37,668 bases of DNA from CAZVAO01 sp964625175 (GCA_964625175.1 CAZVAO010000008.1:1-37668), one strand, 5' to 3'; positions 7,495-16,547 are shown, counted from the first letter of the stretch. The notes: generated by a model from the sequence alone, not told the origin. Made by a program: numbers and translations.

Positions 7495-9237
7495 TCAGAT
7501 TGTAATTTTAGTGAAGTGGGCCTTGCGATTGAACCATGCTTTGTGCTGATGGCTATAGTCAAAGAGGATTGCAGTTGGGACTGGTTCTATAGAATAAATG
7601 GCAGTCACATCACAATTAAATATCTCGAGGTGGACCTGTTTCAGAATCTCGCGTGGAGCGAGGGTGCGCAACTCCGAGGCCAACAGATTAAGCACAGATT
7701 CCCGACCTAATAGATCAAACAAAGTCTGCTTGTAGGTTGGCATTTCCCGATGCTGCATCCACTCGGGTAGTTTGCGATGCCTAAAGTGGCAGAGGAAGTC
7801 GAGTTTGAGGAGCTCTCGATAGTAGTCCTTTTTCTCGTATCCCTCCGCAATAATAAAGTCGTAGAGGATTTCAAACTGGTTTTCTAAACTATGCCGTTGC
7901 TCAAAAAAACCTTCTCTGCGAAAATAGGTGCTGATTTTTTCGTAGAAAGCGAAGGCATCTTCTCGGTCAACTAATGCCGAAAGGGTGTGGGGGAAGTTGC
8001 CACTATTATAATAAGTTTCAACTATTTCCTCGACATCTTTGAGCACTAGAAGCTCAGCATAACTCAAACATGGTGCACTTAGTACTTCAAATGGGGGGTA
8101 ATCCCGAACCATATAGTTGTATTCTTGACGAGACCTCCATAGCTCCGACCCTTTAATTAATTTCAGAAAACCGAGTTGCAACATGTCAGGCCTGAGGGTA
8201 TAGACGTCATTAAAAGACTGCCCGAAACTTGCGTAATCTTCTTCCGGTAAGCCCGCTATTAAATCAAGGTGTTGATGGATATTGCCAAGTTTATTGACTG
8301 CTAGCACATTATGCTTGATTTTCGACCAATCGTCCCTACGGTTAACGGCAGCTAGAGTGGCACTATTGGTGCTTTGAATACCAATTTCGAATTGGAATTT
8401 GCCTAAAGGCACATCTCTGAGCACATCAATAATCTCGTCATCTAAAAGTTCAGCACGCATCTCAAAGTGAAAGTTTGTATCTGTTGGCAATTCCTTGAGA
8501 TAGTGGAACATCTCCAGCGTAAATTTGCGATTGGTGTTAAAGGTGCGATCAACAAATTTGATCTGCTTGACGCCCTTTACAACAGCTAAATCGTGGAGTT
8601 CTTCTTTGATCCGCTCCATTGGTAAGGTCCGCACTTTTCCTGCAAGTCCCGATAAACAGTAAGCGCAGCGATAGGGACATCCCCTGGACGCTTCATAGTA
8701 AACGATGCGATTCGCTAAAGTAGCTGGTGTGTCGGCGCTATAAGGTTTTGGGACGTGGTTTAAGTTCTGAAACGTAATGGATTGCGTATACTCAACGTGA
8801 TCGCCCTCTCGCCAACTTATTCCAGCGATTTGGTTAAGAGGAGGATTCCCCACAAGCAAGTGACCCATCAATGCCCGGAAGGGAACTTCACCTTCCCCAC
8901 TAATGATATAATCTATATAAGGGTGTATTCCCATTAAGGCCACATTGTCATAGGATACCTCAGGGCCACCACAGACAATCCTGACTTGCGGTGCAATTTT
9001 CTTAAGCGCTTTAATTACGGGGATAACGACGGCTATGTTCCAAATATAACAGGAGAAACCGACAACGGTCGGCTCCTCCCTATAAATTGCAGCTATGATT
9101 TGATCCAGGGGTTGGTTGACGGTTTGCTCCAATAACACGACCTCCGCAGCGAGATCACGACAGCTCTCACGCAGATAACGTAAAGCTAATGGAGCATGAA
9201 TGTATTTTGCAGCAACATCAACCAATAAGATCTTCAC
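7495..9237 (-). CDS. B12-binding radical SAM protein
   Basis: The protein has 580 aa. The N-terminal 130 residues form a cobalamin-binding Rossmann-like domain (VVGFSCYIWN.., IVCGGPEVS, YIISGEGE). The radical SAM core follows with SRGCPYRCAYC near residues 184-194 (Cx3Cx2C for the 4Fe-4S cluster) and FVDRTFNTN; the C-terminal about 180 residues match the extension (DUF4080 type) seen in a common uncharacterised group in anaerobic Bacillota. The family often does methylations or related radical chemistry, but the substrate here is unknown. The start is GTG at 9237, with GAGGTG 5 nt before it; the GTG lies within ATGTGA, so an ATG there would be followed at once by a stop. The gene follows the amidohydrolase after 13 nt and is almost surely co-transcribed with it. 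Confidence 0.85.
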   Translation of the reverse strand: MKILLVDVAAKYIHAPLALRYLRESCRDLAAEVVLLEQTVNQPLDQIIAAIYREEPTVVGFSCYIWNIAVVIPVIKALKKIAPQVRIVCGGPEVSYDNVALMGIHPYIDYIISGEGEVPFRALMGHLLVGNPPLNQIAGISWREGDHVEYTQSITFQNLNHVPKPYSADTPATLANRIVYYEASRGCPYRCAYCLSGLAGKVRTLPMERIKEELHDLAVVKGVKQIKFVDRTFNTNRKFTLEMFHYLKELPTDTNFHFEMRAELLDDEIIDVLRDVPLGKFQFEIGIQSTNSATLAAVNRRDDWSKIKHNVLAVNKLGNIHQHLDLIAGLPEEDYASFGQSFNDVYTLRPDMLQLGFLKLIKGSELWRSRQEYNYMVRDYPPFEVLSAPCLSYAELLVLKDVEEIVETYYNSGNFPHTLSALVDREDAFAFYEKISTYFRREGFFEQRHSLENQFEILYDFIIAEGYEKKDYYRELLKLDFLCHFRHRKLPEWMQHREMPTYKQTLFDLLGRESVLNLLASELRTLAPREILKQVHLEIFNCDVTAIYSIEPVPTAILFDYSHQHKAWFNRKAHFTKITI

Positions 9238-9250
9238 ATTGACACCTCAA

Positions 9251-10435
9251 TTATTGTTGTACTTTTTTACCTTCTTTAATGACTAACCAAGGTTTTTCTT
9301 GGAGGCACTTGATATCTTCAAAGGGATTACCATCAAAAATAACGACGTCAGCAAATTTGCCAGCCTCTAGTGATCCAATGATCTCGGCACGGTCACATAC
9401 TTCAGCAGCAACGCTTGTGGTTGCTTTAAGTGCTTGAAGTGGAGTCATGCCGCATTCTACCATTAATTCTAATTCTTTAGCATTATTGCCAGGGTGGTTC
9501 AACGGTGTTCCTGAGTCGGTGCCCATAGCAATGGTAACGCCGGCTGCAAGCGCCATCTTAAAACTATTAACGTGGCTATCCGCAATACGCATAGACTTCT
9601 TAACGGCATATTCTGGGATTCCAGCTTCTACGCCACCTTGATTAATCTGATAAGGGGCAACGAGTGTTGGGATCATAGCTACGTTGCGATCAATCATCAT
9701 TTGAATGGTTTCTTCGTCGAGGAAGATGGCATGCTCAATCGTGTCCAAGCCAGCAAGAATGGCATTTTTGATGCCTATGGTTCCCTGGGCATGAGTCGCT
9801 GTTTTGCGACCCGCTTTGTGGGCTTCTTCAACAGCGGCACGCATCTCTTCAATCGTAAGCTGAGGGGAGCCAGGCTCTACGCCTTCCGTCATAACACCAC
9901 CGGTGGCCATAATCTTAACGACTTGCGCACCCGCGCGTAGTTGCTCACGAGCACCTTTGCGTGCTTCGTCTGCGCCATCTACCTGGCGACCATTGAACCA
10001 ACCATGTCCACCAGTCATGCAGATACAACGGCCAGAAGGAATGATTCGTGAACCCTCAACTAAGCCTTGGCTGATTGCCTTTGCTAATTCGATATCAATG
10101 TTGTCACCAGAGCCCATATTGCGAACGGTCGTAAAGCCAGCTTTTAGCGTTTTATTGGCGATAGCGGCTGCACGTAAAGTTTGGCGAGGAATCGAATCGC
10201 TCATGGTTAAGAACATGTTGGCGTCACCCTCACTGCCAATATGAACATGACAGTCGATTAAACCTGGTAATACTGTGCGACCTTCCGCATCGATGATTTC
10301 AGCATCAGGGTAAGCCGCTAAATCAACATCGGCAGAAACTTCCTTAACTTTGTTGTCTTCGAGGACGACCGTCAAGGCCTCTAGGGCTTCGTTAATCCCA
10401 GTAAAAACGTTACCATTAGTGATAATTTTAATCAT
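9251..10435 (-). CDS. Metal-dependent amidohydrolase
   Basis: The protein has 394 aa, the usual length for this family. It shows the amidohydrolase beta-barrel metal site: HVH at residues 63-65, VKIMATGGV (the Lys that is carboxylated in binuclear members), THAQG and IEHAIF for two further His ligands, and GTDSGTP for the Asp. It ends with GSLEAGKFADVVIFDGNP, the standard C-terminal small-domain motif. It is closest in style to imidazolonepropionase/prolidase-like amidohydrolases of anaerobes. The substrate is probably a cyclic amide or a dipeptide-like compound, but this is not determined. ATG 10435 follows GGAGTG. It is first in a two-gene minus-strand operon. Confidence 0.85.
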   Translation of the reverse strand: MIKIITNGNVFTGINEALEALTVVLEDNKVKEVSADVDLAAYPDAEIIDAEGRTVLPGLIDCHVHIGSEGDANMFLTMSDSIPRQTLRAAAIANKTLKAGFTTVRNMGSGDNIDIELAKAISQGLVEGSRIIPSGRCICMTGGHGWFNGRQVDGADEARKGAREQLRAGAQVVKIMATGGVMTEGVEPGSPQLTIEEMRAAVEEAHKAGRKTATHAQGTIGIKNAILAGLDTIEHAIFLDEETIQMMIDRNVAMIPTLVAPYQINQGGVEAGIPEYAVKKSMRIADSHVNSFKMALAAGVTIAMGTDSGTPLNHPGNNAKELELMVECGMTPLQALKATTSVAAEVCDRAEIIGSLEAGKFADVVIFDGNPFEDIKCLQEKPWLVIKEGKKVQQ

Positions 10436-10466
10436 TTAATACACTCCTTCTGTTTTGATTGTATTC

Positions 10467-10495
10467 ATATTAACAGGTAATCGGGGAGCGTACAA
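10467..10495 (-). promoter_or_regulatory. Candidate promoter for amidohydrolase operon
   Basis: On the minus strand, TTGTAC (10495-10490), a 17-nt spacer and TAATAT (10472-10467) lie about 30 nt before the start codon at 10435. Confidence 0.45.
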
Positions 10496-10577
10496 GCAAA
10501 GTTTAGACAATAGTCTCCATTAATAAAGGAAATAACAAGCTTATTGCGAATATTAATGAAATAGCAAGGTTTTTGTG

Positions 10578-10583
10578 TATAAT
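10578..10583 (+). promoter_or_regulatory. Candidate -10 box for the dehydrogenase-dapH operon
   Basis: A consensus TATAAT lies 94 nt before the start codon at 10678. No good -35 is present at 16-18 nt, so an activator may be needed or the call may be wrong. Confidence 0.35.
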
Positions 10584-10677
10584 AGATAATTAATCATAGT
10601 TTTGCTGCAAGTGGCAAGGCGTGATGGAAAATTTTATTAATTCACGCGTTTTATAAAAATGAGAGAAGGTAAGTTTG

Positions 10678-11637
10678 ATGAAAAAAGTACTCGTAACTTG
10701 TAAAATTCCCGGGCCAGCCCTCAACTGGCTGGCAGAGCGCTGTGATCTTGAGGTATATGGTGATGGTCGTTATACCATGCCAGATCAGGAATTGCGCAGC
10801 AGAATTAGTGAGTTTGATGGTGTCATTACCCTATTAAGTAACCAGATTAATGAGGAAGTATTGGCTTTGGCGCCGCGGCTAAAGGTGGTCAGCAACTATG
10901 CAGTAGGGTATAATAATATTGATGTAACGGCTTGTACAAATCATAAGGTTTGGGCCTGCAATACACCCGGAGTTCTAACGGAAACGACTGCGGATTTGGC
11001 ATGGACTTTGCTGATGGCCGTTTCGCGCCGTATCGTAGAGGCAGATGCCTATGTGCGGAATGGCCAGTTTGATGGGTGGTTCCCCGACTTAATGATGGGG
11101 AGTGACATCCATAATAAGACCTTAGGTGTGATTGGAATGGGACGTATCGGTCAGGCGGTTGCCCGCAGGGGACTGGGCTTCAATATGAACGTTCAATACA
11201 CCGATGAAATGGTTAGCTCAAGCGATATTAAGGGAGCGCGCAAGGTGAGTTTTGCTGACCTTCTAGCAACTTCCGATTATATCAGCATTCATGTGCCCTA
11301 TTTGCCAACCACGCATCACTTAATCGATGCTGCAGCTTTTGCACAGATGAAACCAACGGCTTTTATAATTAATACGGCACGTGGCCCTATTATTGACGAG
11401 GCAGCATTGGTAAGCGCCTTGCAGGATCGCAAAATTGCAGGAGCAGGATTAGATGTATACGAAGAAGAGCCCACGGTTCACCCAGCTTTGCTTGCTATGA
11501 AGAATGTTGTTTTAGCCCCCCACATTGGGAGCAGTTCGGTGGCAACCCGGCAGAAAATGAGTGAATTGGCTGTACAGAATCTTTGGCGCGTTTTAGAAGG
11601 TCAAGCGCCACTTCATGCTGTAAATAAAATAGAGTGA
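10678..11637 (+). CDS. D-isomer-specific 2-hydroxyacid dehydrogenase
   Basis: The protein has 319 aa. ATG 10678 is preferred to the adjoining TTG 10675, with AGAAGGT upstream. The NAD(P)-binding motif is GVIGMGRIGQAVARR (GxGxxG, around residue 150). The catalytic Arg is in NTARGPIIDE, Glu in DVYEEEP and His in APHIGSSS, the full triad of the glyoxylate reductase/phosphoglycerate dehydrogenase group. It lacks a C-terminal ACT domain. The sequence does not settle the substrate (glyoxylate, hydroxypyruvate or a 2-ketoacid). The stop is 10 nt before dapH, so the gene is likely first in the dap operon. Confidence 0.85.
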   Translation: MKKVLVTCKIPGPALNWLAERCDLEVYGDGRYTMPDQELRSRISEFDGVITLLSNQINEEVLALAPRLKVVSNYAVGYNNIDVTACTNHKVWACNTPGVLTETTADLAWTLLMAVSRRIVEADAYVRNGQFDGWFPDLMMGSDIHNKTLGVIGMGRIGQAVARRGLGFNMNVQYTDEMVSSSDIKGARKVSFADLLATSDYISIHVPYLPTTHHLIDAAAFAQMKPTAFIINTARGPIIDEAALVSALQDRKIAGAGLDVYEEEPTVHPALLAMKNVVLAPHIGSSSVATRQKMSELAVQNLWRVLEGQAPLHAVNKIE

Positions 11638-11647
11638 GGTATTAGGT

Positions 11648-12355
11648 ATGAATTCCTACGATTTAATTCGATTTATCAGTGACAGTGTCAAGAAGACACC
11701 CGTAACCGTCCACCTTCAAGGAAATTTAGCAGAGGTCGATTTTGGAGAGTTAGCCTACTTTGGCAATACGCAATTTGGCACACTGTTTTGTGAAATGGCA
11801 GAGTGGCAGCAATTAAACGAAAAATATCAGGCAAGTTTTGAAAAGATTCATATCATTAATGACCGTCGCAACTCGGCTATCCCACTTCTGAATTATGAGC
11901 ATATCAACGCGCGGATTGAACCCGGTGCTGTGATTAGAGAGATGGTAGAAATCGGCGATAATGCAGTCATTATGATGGGAGCCGTCATCAATTTAGGAGC
12001 TGTAATTGGTGCGGGCACGATGATTGACATGAATGTGGTCATCGGGGGACGAGGCACGATCGGCAAGAATTGTCATATTGGTGCAGGTACGGTCATTGCT
12101 GGCGTTATTGAGCCACCATCGGCAGATCCTGTTGTCGTTGAAGACAATGTCCTAATTGGGGCTAATGCGGTGGTTTTGGAAGGCGTGCGTATAGGGGCAG
12201 GCTCCGTGGTTGCCGCTGGAGCAGTCGTGACCCAAGATGTGCCGCCTAACGTCGTCGTTGCGGGTACCCCAGCACGAATTATCAAGCAGAAAGATGCTAA
12301 GACAGCTGCCAAAACTCAATTGGTGGAGGGTCTGCGTCAGCTCAATCAGAAATAG
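11648..12355 (+). CDS. dapH: 2,3,4,5-tetrahydropyridine-2,6-dicarboxylate N-acetyltransferase
   Basis: The protein has 235 aa, the family's length. The N-terminal alpha/beta part (1-80) is followed by a left-handed beta-helix of hexapeptide repeats (from GAVIREMVEIGDNAVIMMG to GAGSVVAAGAVV), with the DapH insertion IEPPSADPVVVEDNV. The enzyme acetylates tetrahydrodipicolinate in the acetylase route to meso-diaminopimelate and lysine, used for peptidoglycan. The next gene fits the deacetylase of the same route, which strongly supports the call. The ribosome binding site is GAGGT just upstream. Confidence 0.93.
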   Translation: MNSYDLIRFISDSVKKTPVTVHLQGNLAEVDFGELAYFGNTQFGTLFCEMAEWQQLNEKYQASFEKIHIINDRRNSAIPLLNYEHINARIEPGAVIREMVEIGDNAVIMMGAVINLGAVIGAGTMIDMNVVIGGRGTIGKNCHIGAGTVIAGVIEPPSADPVVVEDNVLIGANAVVLEGVRIGAGSVVAAGAVVTQDVPPNVVVAGTPARIIKQKDAKTAAKTQLVEGLRQLNQK

Positions 12356-12368
12356 AGGAGGATCAAAC

Positions 12369-13496
12369 ATGTACGAAAAAATGTTAACCCATCGCTATGC
12401 GTTGCACCGTATTCCTGAAATTGGCCACAAAGAATTCAAAACAACCGCTTATTTACTGGATGCACTGATTAAAATGGGAGGTTGGCAGATTGACCAGCCT
12501 TTGGCTACTGGGTTAGTTGCCTATCGACCAGGCACGGTTGGCTCAAAAACAGTCGCATATCGCGCCGATATTGATGCTTTACCGATGGACGAAAAGACTG
12601 GTGTACCGCACGCATCAGACCATGAAGGTTTTATGCACGCCTGTGGACATGATACTCATATGGCGGTCGCTCTAGGTTTAGCACAGTATGTGACTGAGAA
12701 TCCCTGTGAGGAAAATGTGATGATCATCTTCCAACCCGCCGAAGAGGGGCCAGGTGGAGCGATGCCGATGATCGAAGCGGGCATTCTGGAGAAATTTAAG
12801 CCCGATGTGATTTATGCTTTCCACATCAGCCCAGAATTTAAAGTAGGAACAGTAGCCAGTAAACCGGGGGTATTGTTTGTTAATAATAGTGAGCTCTTCA
12901 TTGATTTGTATGGAAAATCGTGTCATGGGGCACTGCCTCATGAGGGCAACGACATGATTATTGCGGGGATGAACCTTGTTAATCAACTGCAGACGATTGT
13001 GAGTCGGAACATCAATCCGTCAAGTTGCGCCGTGGTAACAGTCGGTAAATTCATCGCAGGAACTCGCCTTAACATCATCACGGATCACGCACGCATCGAG
13101 GGAACGCTGCGCGTGATGGATCCCATTGACTTAGTTTTAATCAAAGAGCGCATTTCGGATATCGTTGAAGGGGTAGCTCGCAGTTTCAATGCTAAGTTTG
13201 CTTTAGATTTCGGGATGAGCTATTCTGCTGTCATCAATGACGAGACGATCTTAGCTGATTTTCAGGAGAAAATTGCTCAGTTAGAAGACGTTGAATACGT
13301 AACGTGTGAACACACCATGGCAAGTGAAGACTACGGTTTTTTCCTAGAGAGAGTTCCTGGCATCATGTTTTGGCTCGGTGGCCAATCTGCGGGACAAGAA
13401 GATATTGGTTTGCACCACCCCCAATTCTATCCAGATGATGCGTCCCTAGAAGTTGGTTTTAGGGTCATGAGGCAAATGTTAACGTTTAATAAGTAA
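12369..13496 (+). CDS. dapL: M20 amidohydrolase, probable N-acetyldiaminopimelate deacetylase
   Basis: The protein has 375 aa, from ATG 12369 with GGAGGA upstream; a longer in-frame start at 12237 lies inside dapH and is unlikely. M20D metal and catalytic motifs are AYRADIDALPMDE, HACGHDTHMAVALG and FQPAEEGPGGA, with a dimerisation lid around CHGALPHEGNDMI and the final metal His near GLHHPQF. The position right after dapH matches the ykuQ-ykuR pair of Bacillus, where the second gene removes the acetyl group to give LL-diaminopimelate. Other M20D members act on hippurate or acylated amino acids, so the substrate rests on context. The symbol dapL is also used for an unrelated aminotransferase. 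Confidence 0.85.
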   Translation: MYEKMLTHRYALHRIPEIGHKEFKTTAYLLDALIKMGGWQIDQPLATGLVAYRPGTVGSKTVAYRADIDALPMDEKTGVPHASDHEGFMHACGHDTHMAVALGLAQYVTENPCEENVMIIFQPAEEGPGGAMPMIEAGILEKFKPDVIYAFHISPEFKVGTVASKPGVLFVNNSELFIDLYGKSCHGALPHEGNDMIIAGMNLVNQLQTIVSRNINPSSCAVVTVGKFIAGTRLNIITDHARIEGTLRVMDPIDLVLIKERISDIVEGVARSFNAKFALDFGMSYSAVINDETILADFQEKIAQLEDVEYVTCEHTMASEDYGFFLERVPGIMFWLGGQSAGQEDIGLHHPQFYPDDASLEVGFRVMRQMLTFNK

Positions 13497-13504
13497 GTTA
13501 GAGA

Positions 13505-13522
13505 AAGCGGGTTAATCCGCTT
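13505..13522 (+). terminator. Weak hairpin after the dap operon
   Basis: AAGCGG and CCGCTT pair around a 6-nt loop, with only ACTTTAGTT after it. It could be a partial terminator before rapZ. Confidence 0.35.
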
Positions 13523-13578
13523 ACTTTAGTTAGTATCGCGAGTGTAAGATTGACGATTTTCTGAAAGGGGGAAGTGTC

Positions 13579-14445
13579 ATGGATGTGATGCAAGTGCTCA
13601 TTATTACAGGGATGTCTGGGGCGGGTAAGTCCACAGTAATCGACATCTTGGAAGATCGAGGTTACTTTTGTGTCGATAATCTGCCACCAAAATTACTGCC
13701 TGTGTTGTTTGATCTTTGCCGAAATTCAGAAGATATTCGTCGTTTAGCCCTCGGGATCGATATTCGGGGGGGGCGCTTCTTTGCCGATCTCGATGAGGTG
13801 ATCCAGACGATTAAGACGCAACCCGATTTTGATTGTCGCATCATTTTTATGGAAGCGGACGATGAGGTTTTGATCCGAAGATATAAAGAATCACGCCGCC
13901 TGCATCCCCTTTGTGATGGCCAGCGCAGTTTGTCGGAGAGCATTGAAGAGGAGCGGGAAATGTTGAAACCGCTAAGCATGCGCGCTGACTTTGTCCTCGA
14001 CACGTCAACTCTGCGACCTTTGGAGATGCGTGAGCGGATTATTCGCTACCTTGATGAATACCGCAAGGGGCAGATGATGAATATCAATTTGCTTTCCTTT
14101 GGCTTCAAACATGGGATACCCCTTGACGCGGATATCGTTTTAGATGTGCGATTTCTGCCAAACCCCTATTATGAAGAGCACCTGAGACCGCTGCGCGGCA
14201 TCGATCAAGCCGTTCAGGATTTTATTTGGCAATATCCACTGGCACAAACGTATTTAGCTAAAGTGGTGGATTTGTTGGAGTTCTCCATTCCGCAGTATGA
14301 GCTCGAAGGCAAAACTCAGTTGACCATAGCCATCGGCTGTACAGGGGGGCATCATCGTTCTGTCGCCTTTGTTAATAAAATTCACCAACTATTGCAAAGT
14401 AAATACCATGCTTTGAATATTATCCATCGCGATATCAATAAGTAG
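13579..14445 (+). CDS. rapZ: RapZ-family nucleotide-binding adapter protein
   Basis: The protein has 288 aa, the expected length. The Walker A motif is GMSGAGKST (residues 11-19), followed by GYFCVDNLPPKLLP. The Walker B-like and middle part (FMEADDEVLIRRYKESRRLHPL) and the C-terminal domain (SFGFKHGIPLDADIVLDVRFLPNP, AIGCTGGHHRSVAF) are all present. In enterobacteria RapZ guides RNase E to the glmS regulatory RNA; in Gram-positives YvcJ is a nucleotidase linked to competence and envelope metabolism. The ribosome binding site is AAAGGGGGAA. It is followed after 9 nt by yvcK, the conserved pair. ATG 13579 could be replaced by the ATG three codons later. Confidence 0.93.
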   Translation: MDVMQVLIITGMSGAGKSTVIDILEDRGYFCVDNLPPKLLPVLFDLCRNSEDIRRLALGIDIRGGRFFADLDEVIQTIKTQPDFDCRIIFMEADDEVLIRRYKESRRLHPLCDGQRSLSESIEEEREMLKPLSMRADFVLDTSTLRPLEMRERIIRYLDEYRKGQMMNINLLSFGFKHGIPLDADIVLDVRFLPNPYYEEHLRPLRGIDQAVQDFIWQYPLAQTYLAKVVDLLEFSIPQYELEGKTQLTIAIGCTGGHHRSVAFVNKIHQLLQSKYHALNIIHRDINK

Positions 14446-14454
14446 AGTCTGATT

Positions 14455-15738
14455 ATGGATATGTTAAAGTGGTTTTTGCCTGGAATAGGCATCAAGCGGT
14501 GGGTTCTCTTATTGACTGGCGGTATTGTGTTTATGGGAGTTGGCGCTGTAAACTTGGTGAGTGCTCTGTGGCCTCAGGTCATTGTCAACCGCTTGACGAG
14601 CGAAGGAATTTTGTTAATCAGTATTGGCATGATGATTCTGGGGATGATTTTAATCGGTTTCGCGATTCGCAGCATTGTTTTAGTGGTCTTACATGCGTGT
14701 ATCCCGGATTATGATGATAAAAATAATGGCAAAATAATTGATATTTTATTGCGCAGTAATTTACTCAAATACTCACCGAAGATTGTGGCAATCGGAGGGG
14801 GAACAGGCTTAAGTCGGTTGTTGCTCGGACTTAGAGAAATTTCCAATAATATTACAGCAATCGTAACTGTCGCTGATGATGGCGGTAGCTCTGGACGTTT
14901 ACGGGCGCTCGACTTACCTGCGCCCGGCGACATCCGCAACTGTATTTTAGCTTTGGCATCAGCCAGCGATGAGATGCAGGAAGTATTTAACTATCGCTAT
15001 ATGGATGACAGTCGCACACCCGAGGGACTGGCGGGGCATAGCTTTGGCAACATATTTTTGGCAACCTTGTTTTGGATTACAGGTGATTTTTCTAAAGCAG
15101 TTAAATCAGCTTGTCAGATCCTCGACGTGCGTGGGAATGTATTACCCGTGACGAATAGTAATGAGGTGCACCTAGCTGCAGAATTGGTGGATGGGAGGAT
15201 CATTGTCGGGGAGACCCAGGTTGGGGCAACGCCTGCTCCAATTAAAAAGCTATGGTTGCAACCAGAATGCACAGTGACCGCGGATGTTTTAGCTGCGATT
15301 GCAGAGGCTGATTTAATCGTCTTGGGTCCTGGCAGTCTGTATACTAGTACCATTGCAACGCTTTTGCCACGAGGGATGGCAGACGCAATCCAAAAGTCCT
15401 CCGCAGATGTTATTTACATTAGCAATTTGATGACACAGGCCAATGAAAGTTTGAACTATTCTGCCAGTGACCATGTCCAAGCGATTGAAGATCATATCGG
15501 TCCAAATGTGATTGATGCTATGTTAGTAAATAAAACGGAGATCTCTGCGAATCAATTAGAAAGATATGCACGCGAAGGTGCGAAAGTTGTGCAGGTGGAT
15601 CGAGCGGATTTAGACCAGCGCGATTTCCATGTCATTTATGCCGATTTACTGGATTCATTTGAACAGTTGAGTGTCCGCCATGATCCTGCAAAAGTCGCTT
15701 GGGAGTTGGCTCGTTACTTATATCAAAAAAATGAATAA
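14455..15738 (+). CDS. yvcK: YvcK/GlmR-family protein with N-terminal membrane segments
   Basis: The protein has 427 aa, longer than the about 320 aa of the Bacillus protein because of a roughly 95-residue N-terminal part with two hydrophobic helices (about 15-37 and 50-82). The soluble core begins at KIVAIGGGTGLSRLLLGLR and has TVADDGGSSGRLR, LPAPGDIRNC, GHSFGNIFLATLF and VLGPGSLYTST, all hallmarks of the 2-phospho-L-lactate transferase/CofD-like superfamily. In Bacillus this protein binds UDP-GlcNAc and stimulates GlmS, supporting growth on gluconeogenic carbon sources. The extension should tether it to the membrane. whiA, the usual third gene of the cluster, is absent; a terminator follows. 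Confidence 0.92.
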   Translation: MDMLKWFLPGIGIKRWVLLLTGGIVFMGVGAVNLVSALWPQVIVNRLTSEGILLISIGMMILGMILIGFAIRSIVLVVLHACIPDYDDKNNGKIIDILLRSNLLKYSPKIVAIGGGTGLSRLLLGLREISNNITAIVTVADDGGSSGRLRALDLPAPGDIRNCILALASASDEMQEVFNYRYMDDSRTPEGLAGHSFGNIFLATLFWITGDFSKAVKSACQILDVRGNVLPVTNSNEVHLAAELVDGRIIVGETQVGATPAPIKKLWLQPECTVTADVLAAIAEADLIVLGPGSLYTSTIATLLPRGMADAIQKSSADVIYISNLMTQANESLNYSASDHVQAIEDHIGPNVIDAMLVNKTEISANQLERYAREGAKVVQVDRADLDQRDFHVIYADLLDSFEQLSVRHDPAKVAWELARYLYQKNE

Positions 15739-15743
15739 TACAT

Positions 15744-15779
15744 AAGGGTGTCTCTGGATCAAGGGGATACCTTTTTTTA
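15744..15779 (+). terminator. Terminator of rapZ-yvcK
   Basis: AAGGGTGTCTC (15744-15754) pairs imperfectly with GGGGATACCTT (15763-15773), with one bulge and G-U pairs, followed by seven T. Confidence 0.7.
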
Positions 15780-15981
15780 TGGAATAGACCGAACATAGTT
15801 GGTTAATGCTTTGCAATATAGACGACTATTAGCGCTATACGGCTAAATGCTTATCAGCCAGTCGTATTTCTGTTTATTTATTAAATACGAGGGGTAATTA
15901 TAGTAGTGTGAATAATCAGCTATTAAATTGAAGCGAGTTGAAGCTATTCTATTTGTGATAAAGATGAAGGGAATTGAGGTT

Positions 15982-16464
15982 ATGAGAAACAAATCAAGGG
16001 GAGCAATGATTTTATTTGCGTTTATGTTACTGATTATTCTTATCATTTGGCTGAGGCTTCCGGATGTTTTGATGTATATTGCCCTTTTTGGCCTGATCGC
16101 ATTGATTCTATATGGATTTTTTACACCATTATTTAGTTTAGGTGTGCGGCCATGTCCAAAGTGTGAGGGAGTGATGGCTGAGTCTAGCTTTCAAGTGGCT
16201 TTTAGCGGAGCACAGAATATCGAGGATGGAACGCGTTTTGCACCTCTTAAACTAAGTCAGATGACGGAAGTGGAGAGAAATACACTCGCTGCAGAAACCT
16301 ATCTCTATGAATATACGCTAGATCAAGATAACAAATTCTTTGGAAGAAAGACAGAAATTCCCAAGCAGATTTCTGTGAACAAGTATAATGAAATAAACGA
16401 TTATTTGACCTTAATTGTTAAAAAGCAAAATGATCAGAGCGGTTTCAAAGAATTTGAGGGATAA
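15982..16464 (+). CDS. Two-TM protein with one Cys pair, unknown
   Basis: The protein has 160 aa from ATG 15982 (GGGA 10-11 nt upstream); in-frame TTG 15928 and ATG 15964 lack good ribosome binding sites. Two hydrophobic helices (about 8-25 and 30-48) are followed by VRPCPKCEGVMAES and a hydrophilic domain without a second Cys pair. The order of two helices and then CxxCxGxM..E is shared with the tandem genes at 19902 and 20540, so it may be a distant relative. I do not recognise a family. It is a single gene with its own terminator at 16514. Confidence 0.55.
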   Translation: MRNKSRGAMILFAFMLLIILIIWLRLPDVLMYIALFGLIALILYGFFTPLFSLGVRPCPKCEGVMAESSFQVAFSGAQNIEDGTRFAPLKLSQMTEVERNTLAAETYLYEYTLDQDNKFFGRKTEIPKQISVNKYNEINDYLTLIVKKQNDQSGFKEFEG

Positions 16465-16513
16465 GTCTTTCAAAGCAGTAAAAATGGGCATCCTATCATA
16501 AAAGCATAAAAAG

Positions 16514-16547
16514 AGGCTGACACACTCATTTCTCAGTGTGACAGCCT
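16514..16547. terminator. Bidirectional terminator
   Basis: AGGCTGACACACT and AGTGTGACAGCCT pair over 13 positions with one mismatch and an 8-nt loop. TTTTATTT follows on the plus strand and CTTTTTAT on the minus strand. It serves both the Cys-pair gene and glyS. Confidence 0.8.
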
